NCBI GenBank assembly: GCA_963921425.1
Contig: OY992832.1
Location: 22,914,835 to 22,978,834, forward strand
DNA length: 64,000 nt
Direction: 5' to 3'
DNA from: Dryas octopetala
Taxonomy: Eukaryota; Streptophyta; Magnoliopsida; Rosales; Rosaceae
The notes beneath the pieces were generated by a model that saw only the letters and a program-made list of their open reading frames with translations, had not been told where the DNA came from and ran no database searches. Shown piece by piece: positions 1 through 10,915 of the stretch; the first letter of the stretch is position 1; each line of letters opens with the position of its first letter. Both the position numbers and the translations under genes were made by a program.

Positions 1-275
1 GGGGCTGCTAATTAGGATTACAGATTAGAACTTTGTTAATTGGTAATTTTTGGCAAAACTTGTGCAGATTTTTTTGCTGCTGTTGTGTTAGCTTTTTATC
101 TTTATTTTTTTAGGTTTAGGATTAGTGTTAGGTTGGGGGAAGAAGGAAAGAAAAGGAGAAAGGGTAGGGGCAGTTTTGGAATAATGGGGGTGAGTAGACT
201 AAAAAATTTTAAAATTCAATGGAGGGTGTGGAAATAAGGTGGGTTGGAAAATAAGATTGATAATAGTACCACTCT

Positions 276-1427
276 TAATTGAAACTCAAATCTCTTTCCT
301 TTCATGACTAAAAGTACAGTTAATTTAAATTAGCCATTGATTGTGATCTAAATCATTCTATTTTCTTATGGGTCAATCTAAACCGTTCTATACACCATTT
401 TTATTTTTGCTCAGATCTAGTCACACAACAATTGACTTTTGGGAACCCGAGCATTAGAATGGAATGAACCTTTTCGATTAAGTTGGAAAAATTCATATAT
501 TGCTTATTTTCTTCAACATATATAGTTATTATGATCCACTAAATAGTGTTAAGAATGTCGATTATACCATGTACCAAGACAAAACTATGCATAAGACTAC
601 TATAGAAAAAAGGAAATACATGGATATATGTTCTCCTTACATGGATATATGTTCCAATTATCTTCACAAAATTATCAATGTAATTTACTTTATCTCTAAA
701 GGCTATCACAAAGGTACACTAAATTTTTAAATATTGAGGATATGATCCAATAACAAAGGATAGTGTGAATATTACCATATAGAATTTATCAACACATTAG
801 TAGTACAAGGTAACATGAATTGGGGTATACATCATCAACCATCCATTTATAAAGTTGACTTTCTTAAGCCGGATTTTTAAGATAAAAAAAAAGATACATG
901 CATTAATAATATTGATTTGTTTTCAATATTGGCTTGACTTCCCTATGAAAAACAATATCTCCAATTTTCTATAAAATCATTAGAAACTCCATTAGATTCA
1001 TATTAAATCATAGAATTAAGTTGTACAAGAGGCCATTTAAGAGGTGGGTGAATTGCTGTCTTTTTTTTTTTTTTTTTTCTTCTGGTCAGAGCTTCAGTTA
1101 TTCTCTTTGTTTATTTCAAAATCACTAGTGTGTTTTCACGTATGTATTGCCTTTATTCATGAATTTTCCTTTATTCATGTACTGCCTTTAGCTAGTATGT
1201 GCAGCTAGCAGGCATGGTTGACATTGTCAAAATGATTATAGGCATCTTCTGATTTGTTCGTTTATATCTATGAAATTAGATCTCTGTTCTAAAATAATGA
1301 AGTACTTTCTGAATTAAACTTCAATATTTAATTTTGTGTTTATTGCATGTGCTAGTTACTTTACAACTTTCATCTTGTACATGTTATTTTTCTTGAGATA
1401 AGGACAATATGTTTATATCTAATTGTA
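276..1427 (+). repeat. Orphan copy of the MADS-gene upstream region
   Basis: This stretch aligns by eye, nearly end to end, with 13291-14461, the region immediately upstream of the MADS-box gene at 14577. Shared landmarks include ATCTCTTTCC near the start, CATCATCAACCATCCATTTA, and CCTTTATTCATGTACTGCC near the end. Small indels and substitutions separate the copies. Homology stops at about 1427, equivalent to about 115 bp before the MADS start codon, and no MADS coding sequence follows here. It is therefore a duplicated promoter or 5' flank without its gene, or the remains of a tandem MADS duplication whose coding part was lost. No conserved frame was seen in it. Confidence 0.85.
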
Positions 1428-1479
1428 CGTGTTATTGTCAATATGTTTTTCTTGAGTGGACATTCATTTTTAATCTTAT

Positions 1480-2005
1480 ATATATATAAGGGTAATTAAG
1501 GAATTTCTTGTGGGGCTCACTTCATATTATAATTTGAAGATCAAAGTCATCTACTTTTTAAGTCTCTATTCAAGAATAAACAGTACTGCTAGATATACCA
1601 CATTTTTATACCATAATTTCATACCACCTTATGTGGCAACTTACATGACATTCATACATTGGATACTAAAAAATAAAAATAAAAACCCAAAAAGAAAAAG
1701 AAAAATTCTGTTCAATAAAGTAATGACACGTGAGATGGTATAAGAATGTGGTATAAGAAATGTGGTAAGTATAGCATTATTCAAGAATAAACTTTGCATA
1801 AAATTAGATAAATCGGAAACCATGTAAGTGTTTGATTCAATAGTCAATATTTCAAGTGTTTGTCGAAAGATTATATTTGTCTATTTATTTGATCAAAGTT
1901 AGATATTTTAATGATTTCTGATATACAATATGAAATAGGCCTCACGAGGGATTCTTTAAATAAAATTATTTGAGGGATCCCTTTATTGGAAGGAGCTTGT
2001 ATATA
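1480..2005. repeat. Fold-back MITE copy, interrupted by a smaller MITE
   Basis: The left part (GTGGGGCTCAC, TTTGAAGATCAAAGTC, TTTTTAAGTCTCTATTCAAG) and the right part (AAATTAGATAAATCGGAAACC, TTATTTGATCAAAGTTAG, then GGAAGGAGCTTGTATATATA) match other members of the fold-back family at 6122-6465 and 36712-37112. The two parts are separated by the 202 bp element at 1581-1782. The outer left arm is incomplete. The copy is noncoding and ends next to a TA-rich stretch. Confidence 0.6.
1581..1782. mobile_element. Mutator-type MITE, family A, copy 1 (202 bp)
   Basis: It starts CAGTACTGCTAGATATACC and ends GTGGTAAGTATAGCATTATTC, which gives imperfect terminal inverted repeats. It is flanked by a 9 bp direct repeat AAGAATAAA at 1572-1580 and 1783-1791, the target-site duplication size typical of Mutator-like elements. 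A related copy lies at 11778-11965 with a different duplication, so both copies are real insertions of one family. It carries no coding capacity and inserted into the fold-back MITE around it. Confidence 0.85.
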
Positions 2006-2009
2006 TATA

Positions 2010-2064
2010 AAGACCTCTCCATTGAGGTATACTTCATCTTAAACATGATGAGATATGACTTGTG
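2010..2064. repeat. Left arm of fold-back MITE split by CACTA insertion
   Basis: The sequence CCATTGAGGTATACTTC followed by AAACATGATGAGATATGAC is the inverse of the arm at about 6411-6465. The CACTA element at 2065-6121 entered directly after this arm, and the rest of the MITE resumes at 6122. Confidence 0.75.
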
Positions 2065-2439
2065 CACTACAAAAAAAAATTTATTTGGGCAACGAAACTT
2101 TGGGCAACAAACTCAAATTCGTTGCACAAAGAGGCTTTGGGCGACGAATATGGTGTTTGTAGCCTAAAATTATGCGCCAAAATGGTCTTGGACCATACTT
2201 TGGGCGACGAATATGCAGAGTCGTTGCCCAAAATGTCCTTAGGAGACGAAATTTGGAGTTCGTCGCCTAAGGTGACTTTGGGCGATGAAGCATATTCATC
2301 ACCTAAAGTTACCTTAGGCGACAGACTTCTGATTTTGTCGCCTAAGGTAGCTTTAGGTGACGAATATGCTTTGTCGCCCAAAGTCCCAGTGCCATTTTTG
2401 TGTACAATTTTATGTATGTAATAGCATACGATGCGATTG

Positions 2440-3590
2440 TGTTTCCAACTATCCAAACCGTTCATTTTTTAATTCCCCACTCAAAGATCATACTTACAAA
2501 AAATTAGCTCAATCAGAGATGTAGAAGTTAGGTAACAGTGCTCGAATTTATGAATGATTGTGGATTTTCTAATACTAATCGAACGAGTAGATGAATTCCG
2601 ATTTGTCCGATTTTTTGCATGGATGATATTTGAGTATAAACGAATAAAATGAAGAACTCCGATCGTTGAAATCACATTGTAGTCTTCACAATTGTTGAAT
2701 TGACAAAGTTTCAAGGAAAAAGTTAATAGAATTACTCTTCAAGTGTATTTATATATAGAAGTTCACATCTAGATCATGTTTCCAATGATTCAAACCGTTA
2801 ATTTTTTAGCTCCCCACTCAAAGATCATCCTTGCAAAAAATTACCTCACTCAGAGATGTAGAAGTTAGGTAACGATGGTCAAACTTATGAACGATCGTGG
2901 TTTTTCTAATGCTAATCGAACGGGTAGATGAATTTTGATTTGACCAATTTTTCGCAGGGATGATCTTTGAGTATGAACATAGAAAATGAACAGCTCCGAT
3001 CATTGAAATCACGCTGTTGTCTTCACAGTTATTAAAACAGCAAGGTTTTAACGAAAGAGTTAATTGAATTATACTCTTCAAGTGTATTTATATGTAGAAG
3101 CTTACATCTCTATCGTGTTTTTAATGATCCAAATCGATCATTTCTTAGTCCCCCACTCAAAGAACATTCATACAAAAACTTATCTCAATCGGAGATGTAA
3201 AAGTTATGTTAGCGTTTAAGGTATATGAACGATCCTGATTTTTATAATAATTGAACTCTGATTGGGCCGATTTTTTGCGGGGATGATCTTTGAGTATGAA
3301 CATAGATAATGAATGGCTCTGATCGTTGTAATCACGTTGCGGTTTTCAAAAATATTGAAATGACAAGGTTTCAACAAAAGAGTTAATAGAATTTTATTCT
3401 TCAAGTGTAAAAACCGTTCATTTATATGTAGAAGCTTATATCTCGATCGTGTTTTCAATAATCCGAACCGTTCATTTTTTAGTTTTCCACTCAAAAATCA
3501 TCCCTCTAAAAAATTAGGTCAATTGGAGATGTAGAAGTTAGGTATCGGAGCTTGAACATATGAACGATCGTGGTTCTCTAATAAAAATGA
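2440..3590. repeat. ~336 bp tandem array inside the CACTA element
   Basis: Four starts of the same unit are seen near 2440, 2776, 3114 and 3449, so the spacing is about 335-338 bp. Each unit opens with a diverged form of CCAAACCGTTCATTTTTTAG and CCCCACTCAAAGATCAT, then AAAAAATTAGCTCAATC and GAGATGTAGAAGTTAGG. The first three units are full and the fourth is partial. The unit resembles the core of the fold-back MITEs elsewhere in the window, so the array probably arose by capture and amplification of such an element. Confidence 0.85.
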
Positions 3591-4049
3591 CTTTAAGTGA
3601 CGAAACAGTGCTTTGGGCGATGAAATGGACCGTCGCCTAAAGTCTGAAATTTTGGTGGAGGAAACGGCGCCCTAAAATTTCGCACTTTGGGCGACGAAGA
3701 AGATTCTTTGTCCAAAGTTACTTGAGGCGACGAAAAAAACAATTCATCACCTAAAGATACTTTGGGCGACGGAATCGAATTCGTCTCCCAAAGTTATCAC
3801 AATTTTTAATTCCGAGTTTTCTTTTTTGTGTTTCTCTATCACTTTCTCATCTCTCAAACTCTCTCATTTCTATCTCTCTCGTTCTCATCCCAACCCCAGC
3901 ACTGGTTCTCCTCCCAGCCCCATCGAAACCCACCCCCTCCTCCTCATCCTCTCGATCTCTCGCACCCTCTCCTCCCTCATCCCGAAAACCCACCCAAGCC
4001 CCAGCTCACCGAAAACCCACTCAAATCTTACCTCTCACCTCTCTCTGCC

Positions 4050-4054
<5 letters not shown>

Positions 4055-4090
<36 letters not shown>
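4055..4090 (+). repeat. (TC)n microsatellite
   Basis: An uninterrupted TC dinucleotide run lies within a pyrimidine-rich region (3826-4260). Such regions are common in plant 5' leaders, and this one may be the leader of the former CACTA gene. Confidence 0.9.
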
Positions 4091-4097
<7 letters not shown>

Positions 4098-5353
4098 GAA
4101 GCCCCCCAAATCCCACAAACCTAGAAATCCCCTAAATCCCAACTCAAAATCTCTCTCTCTCTCTCTCTCTCACCAAAAATCACACCCCAACCCGAAATCT
4201 CTCTTTCTTTCTCACCAGAAATCCCACCCCCAACCCGAAACCCTCACACATCAACACCCCGAGTTGTGGGTTTTTTTTTTTTTTCATTTTTTGTTATATT
4301 CATTTTTTTAATATTGTGGATTTTGCATTTGTAGGATTGAGAAGTTTGTATTTATTGTGGATTTGCAAGATTGTGGATTTTGCATTTGTAGGATTGAGAA
4401 GTTTGCATTTATTGTGGATTTGCAAGATTATGGATTTTGCATTAATTTGTTGTGGATCTTTTGATTTTTTGTGATAATTAATTAATTTTTTAGATTTTTT
4501 TTATTTGGTGGTTTGGTTGTGAAATCTGAATTTTGATTGGTTTTGGGCTAATATTTGACAACGATTTGCTTTTTGGTGAAGGCTAGTGTTGCATTTTCAG
4601 TGAAGGATAGTTGCATCTTTGTGTTGGGGCTAATTATTTATTGTTTGCATAGAGGTATGTGTTTAATTTATCTCTTAGTTAAGTTTTTGTATGATTTAGT
4701 TTGTACGTTAAAATTAATTATAAAATTTATTAGTTAGTTTGTATGATTATATGTATATTGTTAGTAAAATTTAGATTATAAAATTCAAATATAAAATTAT
4801 TAGATAATTTTTAAATTTAGATTAATGGTTACATTCAAATTAATTGCAAATTAGATTAATTATAGTTTATTTTGTTTGTTAAATTTAATATAGTTGTAAT
4901 TGCAGAATATATTTCCGATGACATAGTCCAGCACTCCTCGAGTACTGGGTTAGGTTATGTGGCACGGAGCACCAGTGCGAAGTTATCAGTGACTAACTTT
5001 GTACATTCAACTAGTCGTGCGAAATTATCAATGGATAACTTTGTACATTCAACTTAAATTCACCGTATACCCGTTCGAGAGTCTATTGAGTATTTATATA
5101 TATTTCTTAGTATTGTTTGAGTCTTTGTCAACATTACATTCTTTTTCAGGCAGGTTCACAATTCCCGGAGATCAACAACTACGAGGAGGTTTATGGCTGA
5201 CCCGGTAACAATAAGGGCATGGCGAAGTACGTTAGTTTTTTATCTTTTATTTTTTTCACAATTTTTTAAATTTGTATTTAATTTCCTAACTTGTGTTTAA
5301 ATTTGTATTTAATTTCCTAATTTTTTATCTTCTAACTTGTGTATAATATTTTG

Positions 5354-5662
5354 AAGGCTGAGATGCTAGCCAAGAAAGCGAGTTATTTGGATGAGGTGGC
5401 CAACCAGTTCCCTCCTGACACACCATTGGAGTCGATCTCAGTCCCCGATCGTGATGCCAGACTTCATGTTATGACATAAACACTGGGTGTTAGGCGCAGT
5501 AGAGAGATACGCGGAATGAGAGCGGATCGGGTGCATCAGATGGAGCAGATGTTTGGCCAGCTGGCCCAGATCGTACCTGGGTTTGTGCTTCCACCAAATA
5601 TTGACCAGTGCATGCCATACTCCACCAATGTCAATGATGTTACTAACTTAGGGGGTCATTAG
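5354..5662 (+). pseudogene. Remnant of CACTA-type transposase C-terminus
   Basis: One frame reads AEMLAKKASYLDEVANQFPP, then a stop (TAA 5477-5479) in the same frame, then LGVRRSREIRGMRADRVHQM and onward to a TAG at 5660-5662, about 100 codons in all. The pattern of a lysine-rich helix, a short TPLE linker and an R-S-R-E-I-R-G-M box is reminiscent of the C-terminal part of plant En/Spm-type transposase proteins (the transposase_24 group). That assignment is from memory of the family and is tentative. Short exon-like pieces also occur near 4906-5050 and 5150-5230. The internal stop and missing catalytic domain make it non-functional. Confidence 0.45.
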
Positions 5663-6121
5663 TGATCATTTGTACGGATATATATTTGGATATAATATTA
5701 AATTATTGCTACTTTGTATGGACATTTAGATATAAATTTATTAATTTTGTGCTAAAAAATTTTTGGATAACGATTTTTAAAAAATATTAAATTAAAAAAA
5801 AATTCTTTTAAAATAAAATAGGTTTAGGCAATGAATAATTTCGTCACCTAAACATACTTTAGGCCAGGAACCACAAATTTGTCGCCCAAAGTAATGTTTA
5901 GGCGATGAAATTATGGTTCCTCGCCCAAAGTTACCTCAGGAGACGAACCAAATTCGTCTCCCCAGGTAGCTTTGGGGCAAGGAAATGATACGTTCGTCGC
6001 CCAAAGTCTTGGGCGACCAAACTCTTGACGAACTAATTCCGTCGCCTAAACTTTTGGGCGATGAAATGATACTTTGGGCAAGGACATCATTTCGTCGCCC
6101 AAAGTGTTTTTTCTTGTAGTG

Positions 6122-6465
6122 GTGGGACTCACTCCGTATTGTAATTTGATGATCGAAGCCATCTATTTTCTAAGTCTTTATACAAGGATTATCCTTGCAA
6201 AAATTTAAGTAAATCGAAAATCATTAAGATATCTAATTGTGATAGAATAAATAGACGAATATATGGATTCCATTAACACTTGAAATGATAGCCCTTTAAT
6301 CAAATGGTTAAACGATTTCTGATTTATCTAATTTTTTGCAAGAATGATTCTCGTATATAGACTTAAAAATACACGGCTTCGATCATTGAATTACAATGCG
6401 GAGTGGATCCCACAAGTCATACCTCATCATGTTTAGGTTAAGGTATACCTCAATGGAAGGGGCTT
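6122..6465. repeat. Right part of fold-back MITE split by the CACTA element
   Basis: It continues the arm at 2010-2064: GTGGGACTCACTCCG, TTTGATGATCGAAGCC, then the core TCCTTGCAAAAATTTAAG and AAATCGAAAATCATTAAG, and the inverted right half ending GTATACCTCAATGGAAGGG. Joined across the CACTA insertion, the two parts form one ~400 bp inverted-repeat element very like 36712-37112. Confidence 0.8.
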
Positions 6466-6489
6466 GTAGATATATATATAATTTTATTC

Positions 6490-6940
6490 AGGTGCGAACA
6501 TCCACACCTGATCGAGCCTATATATATACATGCCTTTTATGTTGAGGGATCCCTCATTTAAAGGGTAAATAAGGGATCATAATTTTTGAGCTCACTCTGA
6601 TGATCGAAGTCGTCTCATTTTTAAGTTTATATTCAAAGGATCAACAAAATTAAATAAATCGAAAACCATTTAACTGTTTGATTAAATATTAATATTATGT
6701 TTGTCGAAACATTTTGTCCGTCTACTTATTTGATCAAATTAATGATTTTCGATTTATCTGATTATTTTACAGAAATGATGTATCTTTGAATAAGAAACTA
6801 AAAGATATAGGATTTAGATTGTCGAAATACAATATGGGGTGGCCCCACAAGATATACATTATTTACCCTTAAATGAGGGATATATTTATCTCTCGTAAAT
6901 GAGAGATATATCAATCTGTCAATAGAAGGAGCCTATATAT
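6490..6940. repeat. Fold-back MITE copy
   Basis: The left arm has GAGGGATCCCTCATTTAAAGG and GATGATCGAAGTCG. The right arm has the inverse (GATTGTCGAAATAC, CCTTAAATGAGGGATA) and ends near GAAGGAGCCTATATATA. The interior contains the paired AAATCGAAAACC and GATTTTCGATTTATCTG boxes of the family. It is noncoding and flanked by TA-rich tracts. Confidence 0.65.
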
Positions 6941-6949
6941 ATAAATAGT

Positions 6950-7650
6950 TTCAATTTGAGCATCTACATTTCAAGAAAAATGCAAACATATATCTATCCC
7001 TAGTTTATCGTTCAAATTCGAAATTGTTCAATTTTAGGTCTTCCTACAAAGATTGTGTCTACCATAAATCATTTGATTATCATGATCATTATTTCAATTT
7101 TTTGTTTTTGTTTTGAAAAACTGTGTTTATATACTTCTTTGATCATATTTAGATTACCAAGCCATTTTCAATGGCGATATTTTGGATGATTCTTGAAGAG
7201 GGAACTAAGATTGAATTTATTTCATCATTAAAAACTCTAACAAGAGGTCTCTATATATTTTTCTTAAGCTCTATGTATATGTAGTTATGTATATACATAC
7301 ATAATGTTGAAGCACAAACTAGTATATATGTAACTTAATATGCCAGTTAGCATTCTTTTGTGCCCACAACATCACAATATAGTCTGACGTCTGAGTTATC
7401 TTTCAGGTCCCACGTACTTGTGGGCACAATATAGTCTGATGTCTGAGTTATCTTTCAGGTCCCACGTACTTTAATTAAGGATCTTTTTACTAAAAATTCA
7501 ACAAAAATCGATTTGTCATCTAATTTTGATCGAAGAAATAGAAACATTGAAATCATCATCACATTCATAATCAATTAGTTAATGATTTTTATATAACTAA
7601 TTTTTTGTAATTAAGGATATATATTCCTTGAAATGAGACCTAGGAAAGAA
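6950..7650. other. Gene-free stretch with decayed fold-back fragments
   Basis: No gene is seen. Fragments of the family core recur: TTCAATTTTAGGTCTTCC followed by ATCATTTGATTATCATGATC near 7030-7090, and ACTAATTTTTTGTAATTAAGG near 7590-7615. These look like old, broken copies. Confidence 0.4.
7373..7471 (+). repeat. 47 bp direct duplication
   Basis: Two nearly identical 47 bp blocks, 7373-7419 and 7425-7471, each run from CACAATATAGTCTGA to CAGGTCCCACGTACTT. They differ at a single base (GACG against GATG) and are separated by five bases. Confidence 0.9.
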
Positions 7651-7680
7651 ATATCCAACTACATTGTGGGATCATAGACG

Positions 7681-8050
7681 AAGTTAATTATACTTACACC
7701 CCTTGAGGTTTATCCTATTTTCACATACACCCCCTAGGGTTTCAAAAATTACACATACACCCCATGAGGTTTCAAAACTATTGCATATAACCCCTACAGT
7801 GAAACGAAAAATGATGAGGAATTATACAAAAAGATATGTTAAGGGGTGGAATGACCTAATAAAATAACTCAAGGTGTAAGATCTAATCTCAATACAATAT
7901 TTTATATTTTGTTTATTTATTAGTTTCTTTTGTAAGGAGGTTATATGCAACAGTTTTTAAACTTCAGGAGATGCATGTATAATTTGTGAAACCCTAGGGG
8001 GTGTATGTGAAAAGACGATAAACCTTAGGGGGTGTAAATGTAATTAACTC
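7681..8050. mobile_element. Mutator-type MITE with long inverted arms (370 bp)
   Basis: Both ends carry arms of about 115-120 bp in opposite orientation. The left arm starts AAGTTAATTATACTTACACC and includes CACATACACCCCCTAGGG; the right arm is its inverse, ending GGGGGTGTAAATGTAATTAA and CTC. A perfect 10 bp direct repeat ATCATAGACG lies at 7671-7680 and 8051-8060. Target duplications of 9-11 bp with long arms point to a Mutator-like origin. There is no coding sequence. Confidence 0.9.
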
Positions 8051-8202
8051 ATCATAGACGCAAAAAGGTTATAAGTGTCACATTAAGTTAGTTTATTCTT
8101 GAACATTCATGTATTATACAGGCCATGATGGCTTTTGTATTTTTATTCTTTTTATTCTTTTAATTTTTGAAGAATTTGTAAAGAAAATTAAATAAATAAA
8201 GA

Positions 8203-8383
8203 TAAAGATGATAGGATGAAAATAAATTTACATCGTGTGAAGAAAGCAAAATTTGAGTGAAAAATCCTTTTTCATCTCGTTTGTGTGCCTTTGGCTGTTT
8301 TATAGCCTAACGTAACCTTGTCTACTAAATTATTTGTAATAAGGGTTTGTTTGTAAGGAGAAAGAAAGGTTGGTTATGAATTA
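8203..8383 (+). repeat. ~180 bp segment shared with 17967-18142
   Basis: It runs from TAAAGATGATAGGATGAAA to AAAGGTTGGTTATGAATTA and is nearly identical to the segment inside the Mutator-like element at 16964-18380, apart from a short divergent patch near the left end and a few substitutions. It includes TTTTTCATCTCGTTTGTGTG and TTGGCTGTTTTATAGCCTAA. It is noncoding. Confidence 0.9.
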
Positions 8384-9128
8384 ACCACTTGAAGAATCAG
8401 ACTTCTAATAAGAAATGCAATGGGATATTGGAGGATATTAAGGATCTATTTGTATTTTGTCGTGAGTGCAAGCGCTAGTGCTGCCAGATAAAAGACACCA
8501 CTCTAGTCTCTAGCTTTGTGATGTTTGACCAAAATAAATAAAAATAATTCACACCCCGTCAATTCAAATTTGAGCAGTGATATATACTAAAATAAAGCAA
8601 AGATGAAAAACTTCGATCAAGATCACAAAAATGTGAATTTTAAACAATGATACTGTAATAATGACAAAATTGTAGAGAGGTGTATGTATAGAAATGTAGA
8701 TAAGCTATGTTAGGGTATGTATTTGGTTTTCTTTTTCTGGTTGTGCTGCTTGGACGGCTTGTTTGATAGTCTCTAATGTTCTTGTAGCCCACGTGTCTTA
8801 GTGATACAAAAGAGTTAAGGGATTATGTATAAAGATTTAGAATTGGATAATTTTGTTAAATAAGAACAAAAACAAGTGTTTTAAAAAAAAAAAAAAAACT
8901 CATTTAATAATTTGATTTGTAGAGATTCTATAGAGTAATTAGTTTCTAAATTTGTCTCATAGTTTTAGTAAATCTTATCGAATCAATGGATTTACCGATT
9001 TTGGTTTAAGAAAACAATGTCAACCTCAATTTAAAGTTTAAACTGGCCGGATTAATTTTTTGATTGTCAAAGTAAGTTTAAACTGGATTTCCTCTATTCT
9101 ATTTTTTTAATTTTTTTGAATTGTTTCA

Positions 9129-9682
9129 AATGTCTTAAGATTGCAAACAAAATAAAACACAAAGACCAAATGTGGATTTTGAAACCACAAAGACCAAATA
9201 TGTTTTCAGAGTAAAACATGCACAGGCACCAAAATTGTTTTTTTTTTCGTTTTAAAAATTTCAATTTGGGGATAAATTTTTCATTTGTTTTTAAGAAAAT
9301 TTTTGTTGGGGGATTGAAGGACCATGCATCTTATGGTTTTCTAAACTAATTTCAATTTTCATTTTCATATTTATTTGCTAATAAAAGAGATTGAGGGTCA
9401 CAAAATTTTTTGGATTTGAACTATAAGTTTGGGATTTCTATAAATTTATGTTTGAAAAACAAATTGAAGGTTACAAACATGATTTTTTGCCCAAAATTAT
9501 TGAGATCACAAGTATAAGCAAGTTATTAGTTTCAATTTGAGAAAAAAATTTCATGCATGTTGAGTACCAAATGTCCTAAGATTGCAAATAATATAAAAAT
9601 ACAAGGACCAAATGTGAAATTTTGAAACCACAAGGACGGAATATGTTTTCGGAATAAAATACAAAGACCAAAATTGGCTTTT
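9129..9682 (+). repeat. Dispersed direct duplication, ~115 bp copies
   Basis: Blocks 9129-9245 and 9569-9682 share the order ATTGCAAA, ACAAAGACCAAATGTG, TTTTGAAACCACA, AATATGTTTTC and GACCAAAATTG. Divergence is moderate, so the duplication is not recent. The intervening 320 bp shows no gene. Confidence 0.75.
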
Positions 9683-9914
9683 TCCCTTTTCCAAACATCC
9701 TCTCCAAATTAGCAAAGCATAATATGATAGGGAGGTTCTTAGAGATCAAAGAGTAATATGAGAACTTTCTTTTCCGTGCAAGAAATTTTTTTCAGATAAT
9801 GATTATAAAACCCACTTTTGGACTTTTAATGACAAATTAATATGTCTTAATATTTTTTATTGTAATAAGCCCACATAATACCAGTCTGGTCCACATTTCA
9901 ATTTGGTTAGTTAG

Positions 9915-9918
<4 letters not shown>

Positions 9919-9984
<66 letters not shown>
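9919..9984 (+). repeat. (TC)33 microsatellite
   Basis: Sixty-six bases of uninterrupted TC repeat are followed by further imperfect CT-rich sequence to about 10085. A run this long is likely polymorphic in length. Confidence 0.98.
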
Positions 9985-9986
<2 letters not shown>

Positions 9987-10414
9987 GTTCTCTCTCTCAT
10001 CGTGGTTCTCTATTGCTCTATGTCGATATCTCTATCTCTCTTGTGATCTCTCTTTCTCTCTGTCTATTAATTCTCTCTCTCTTCTCATTACTATAACCCA
10101 TCGTTGAAGCCTTGAGGGAGGCCGACAAGGTCAGATAGGAGTTTGTTAATCGCATATCTAGAAGTACATACCGCCTCCAAATTAATCGGAGTTTGATGAA
10201 TCGCTTATGTGAAGGTATTATGTCGGTAGTTACTGTTCGACAATAATTATCATGGACAATAGTTACTGTTGGACACTGAAAATGATTTGTGACTGTTGAA
10301 ATTAGGGGTTTTGATTCCATAAACTTGAATATATGTGTTTATGATGGTTTATGATTTCTTACCATGTTTATGGAAGAAAAAGACAAAAAAGTAATATTTA
10401 CACCTTTTTTTTAT

Positions 10415-10915
10415 AGAAAATTAAGATTAAATACTAAATATCAATAGTTTTTAAGCATAACAGCAAGACAATAATTTTTTAAAGTTTAGGTACTAATCTA
10501 GAGCAATACATTTTGAATTAGGTCATAAATCAGTTTGCTATACAGTTATCATTGTCAAACAGTCACAGTTACAGTTGTGACTGTTTAAAATTCATAAAAA
10601 TTTAATTAAAGTTTATAAAAGTTTAGTGCTTTTGATTTAGACTTGGGAGATGAAGTCCTATAATGTAAAGATTAAACATTAAAATTTAAGCCTTGAAAAT
10701 ACAGAAAAAACGTGGCAAAAAAAAAAAAAAACACAGAAAAAACAGCAAATCAATAAAAGTTGTGATTGTTAAACAGTCACAGCTCAGTAAAACCATGTTT
10801 TTAAATGTTGATACTTAAACTGAAATTTAGTATCTAAAGTGAAATGACATAAATATTTTAATAGTTAAAATAAAATAATATTGAAATTTGGTATCTAAAG
10901 TCAATAGACTATTTT
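10415..10915 (+). repeat. Dispersed ~500 bp repeat, copy 1
   Basis: It matches 11997-12480 in order and orientation: TAGAAAATTAAGATTAAATAC, TATCAATAGTTTTTAAG, TTTAGGTACTAATCTAGAG, CATTTTGAATTAGGT, then a cluster of AACAGTCACAG and GTGACTGTTTAA motifs, and TGAAATTTAGTATCTAAAG. It is noncoding. No terminal repeats or target duplications could be fixed, so the class of element is unknown. Confidence 0.8.

Larger units (their letters stand above)
2065..6121. mobile_element. CACTA (En/Spm) transposon, degenerate, 4.06 kb
   Basis: The element begins CACTACAAAAAAAAAT and ends in the inverse of CACTACAAGAAAAAACAC. A 3 bp target duplication GTG occurs at 2062-2064 and 6122-6124. Subterminal regions (2085-2390, 3590-3800, 5820-6110) are packed with both orientations of a TTTGGGCGACGAA motif, the arrangement that binds transposase in En/Spm elements. 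Inside are a ~336 bp tandem array (2440-3590), a pyrimidine-rich leader-like stretch with a (CT)n tract, and a short broken coding remnant at 5354-5662. No intact transposase is present, so the element is non-autonomous. Confidence 0.92.
8061..9918. other. Gene-free AT-rich stretch
   Basis: No plausible coding sequence is seen on either strand. The interval holds a segment shared with 17967-18142 (8203-8383), a duplicated ~115 bp block (9129-9245 and 9569-9682), and otherwise unassigned AT-rich sequence. Confidence 0.6.

Noticed and set aside
2062..2465. Overlapping open frames on both strands with repeated LGDE or SPKV-type residues
   Set aside because: They are translations of the subterminal GGGCGACGAA repeats of the CACTA element, not a repeat protein.
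3826..4311. 161-codon serine- and proline-rich frame
   Set aside because: It is the translation of a pyrimidine-rich leader and (TC)n tract; composition alone explains it and there is no domain.
10018..10320. 100-codon minus-strand frame near the (TC)33 tract
   Set aside because: Its C-terminal residues come from microsatellite sequence and no protein family is recognisable.
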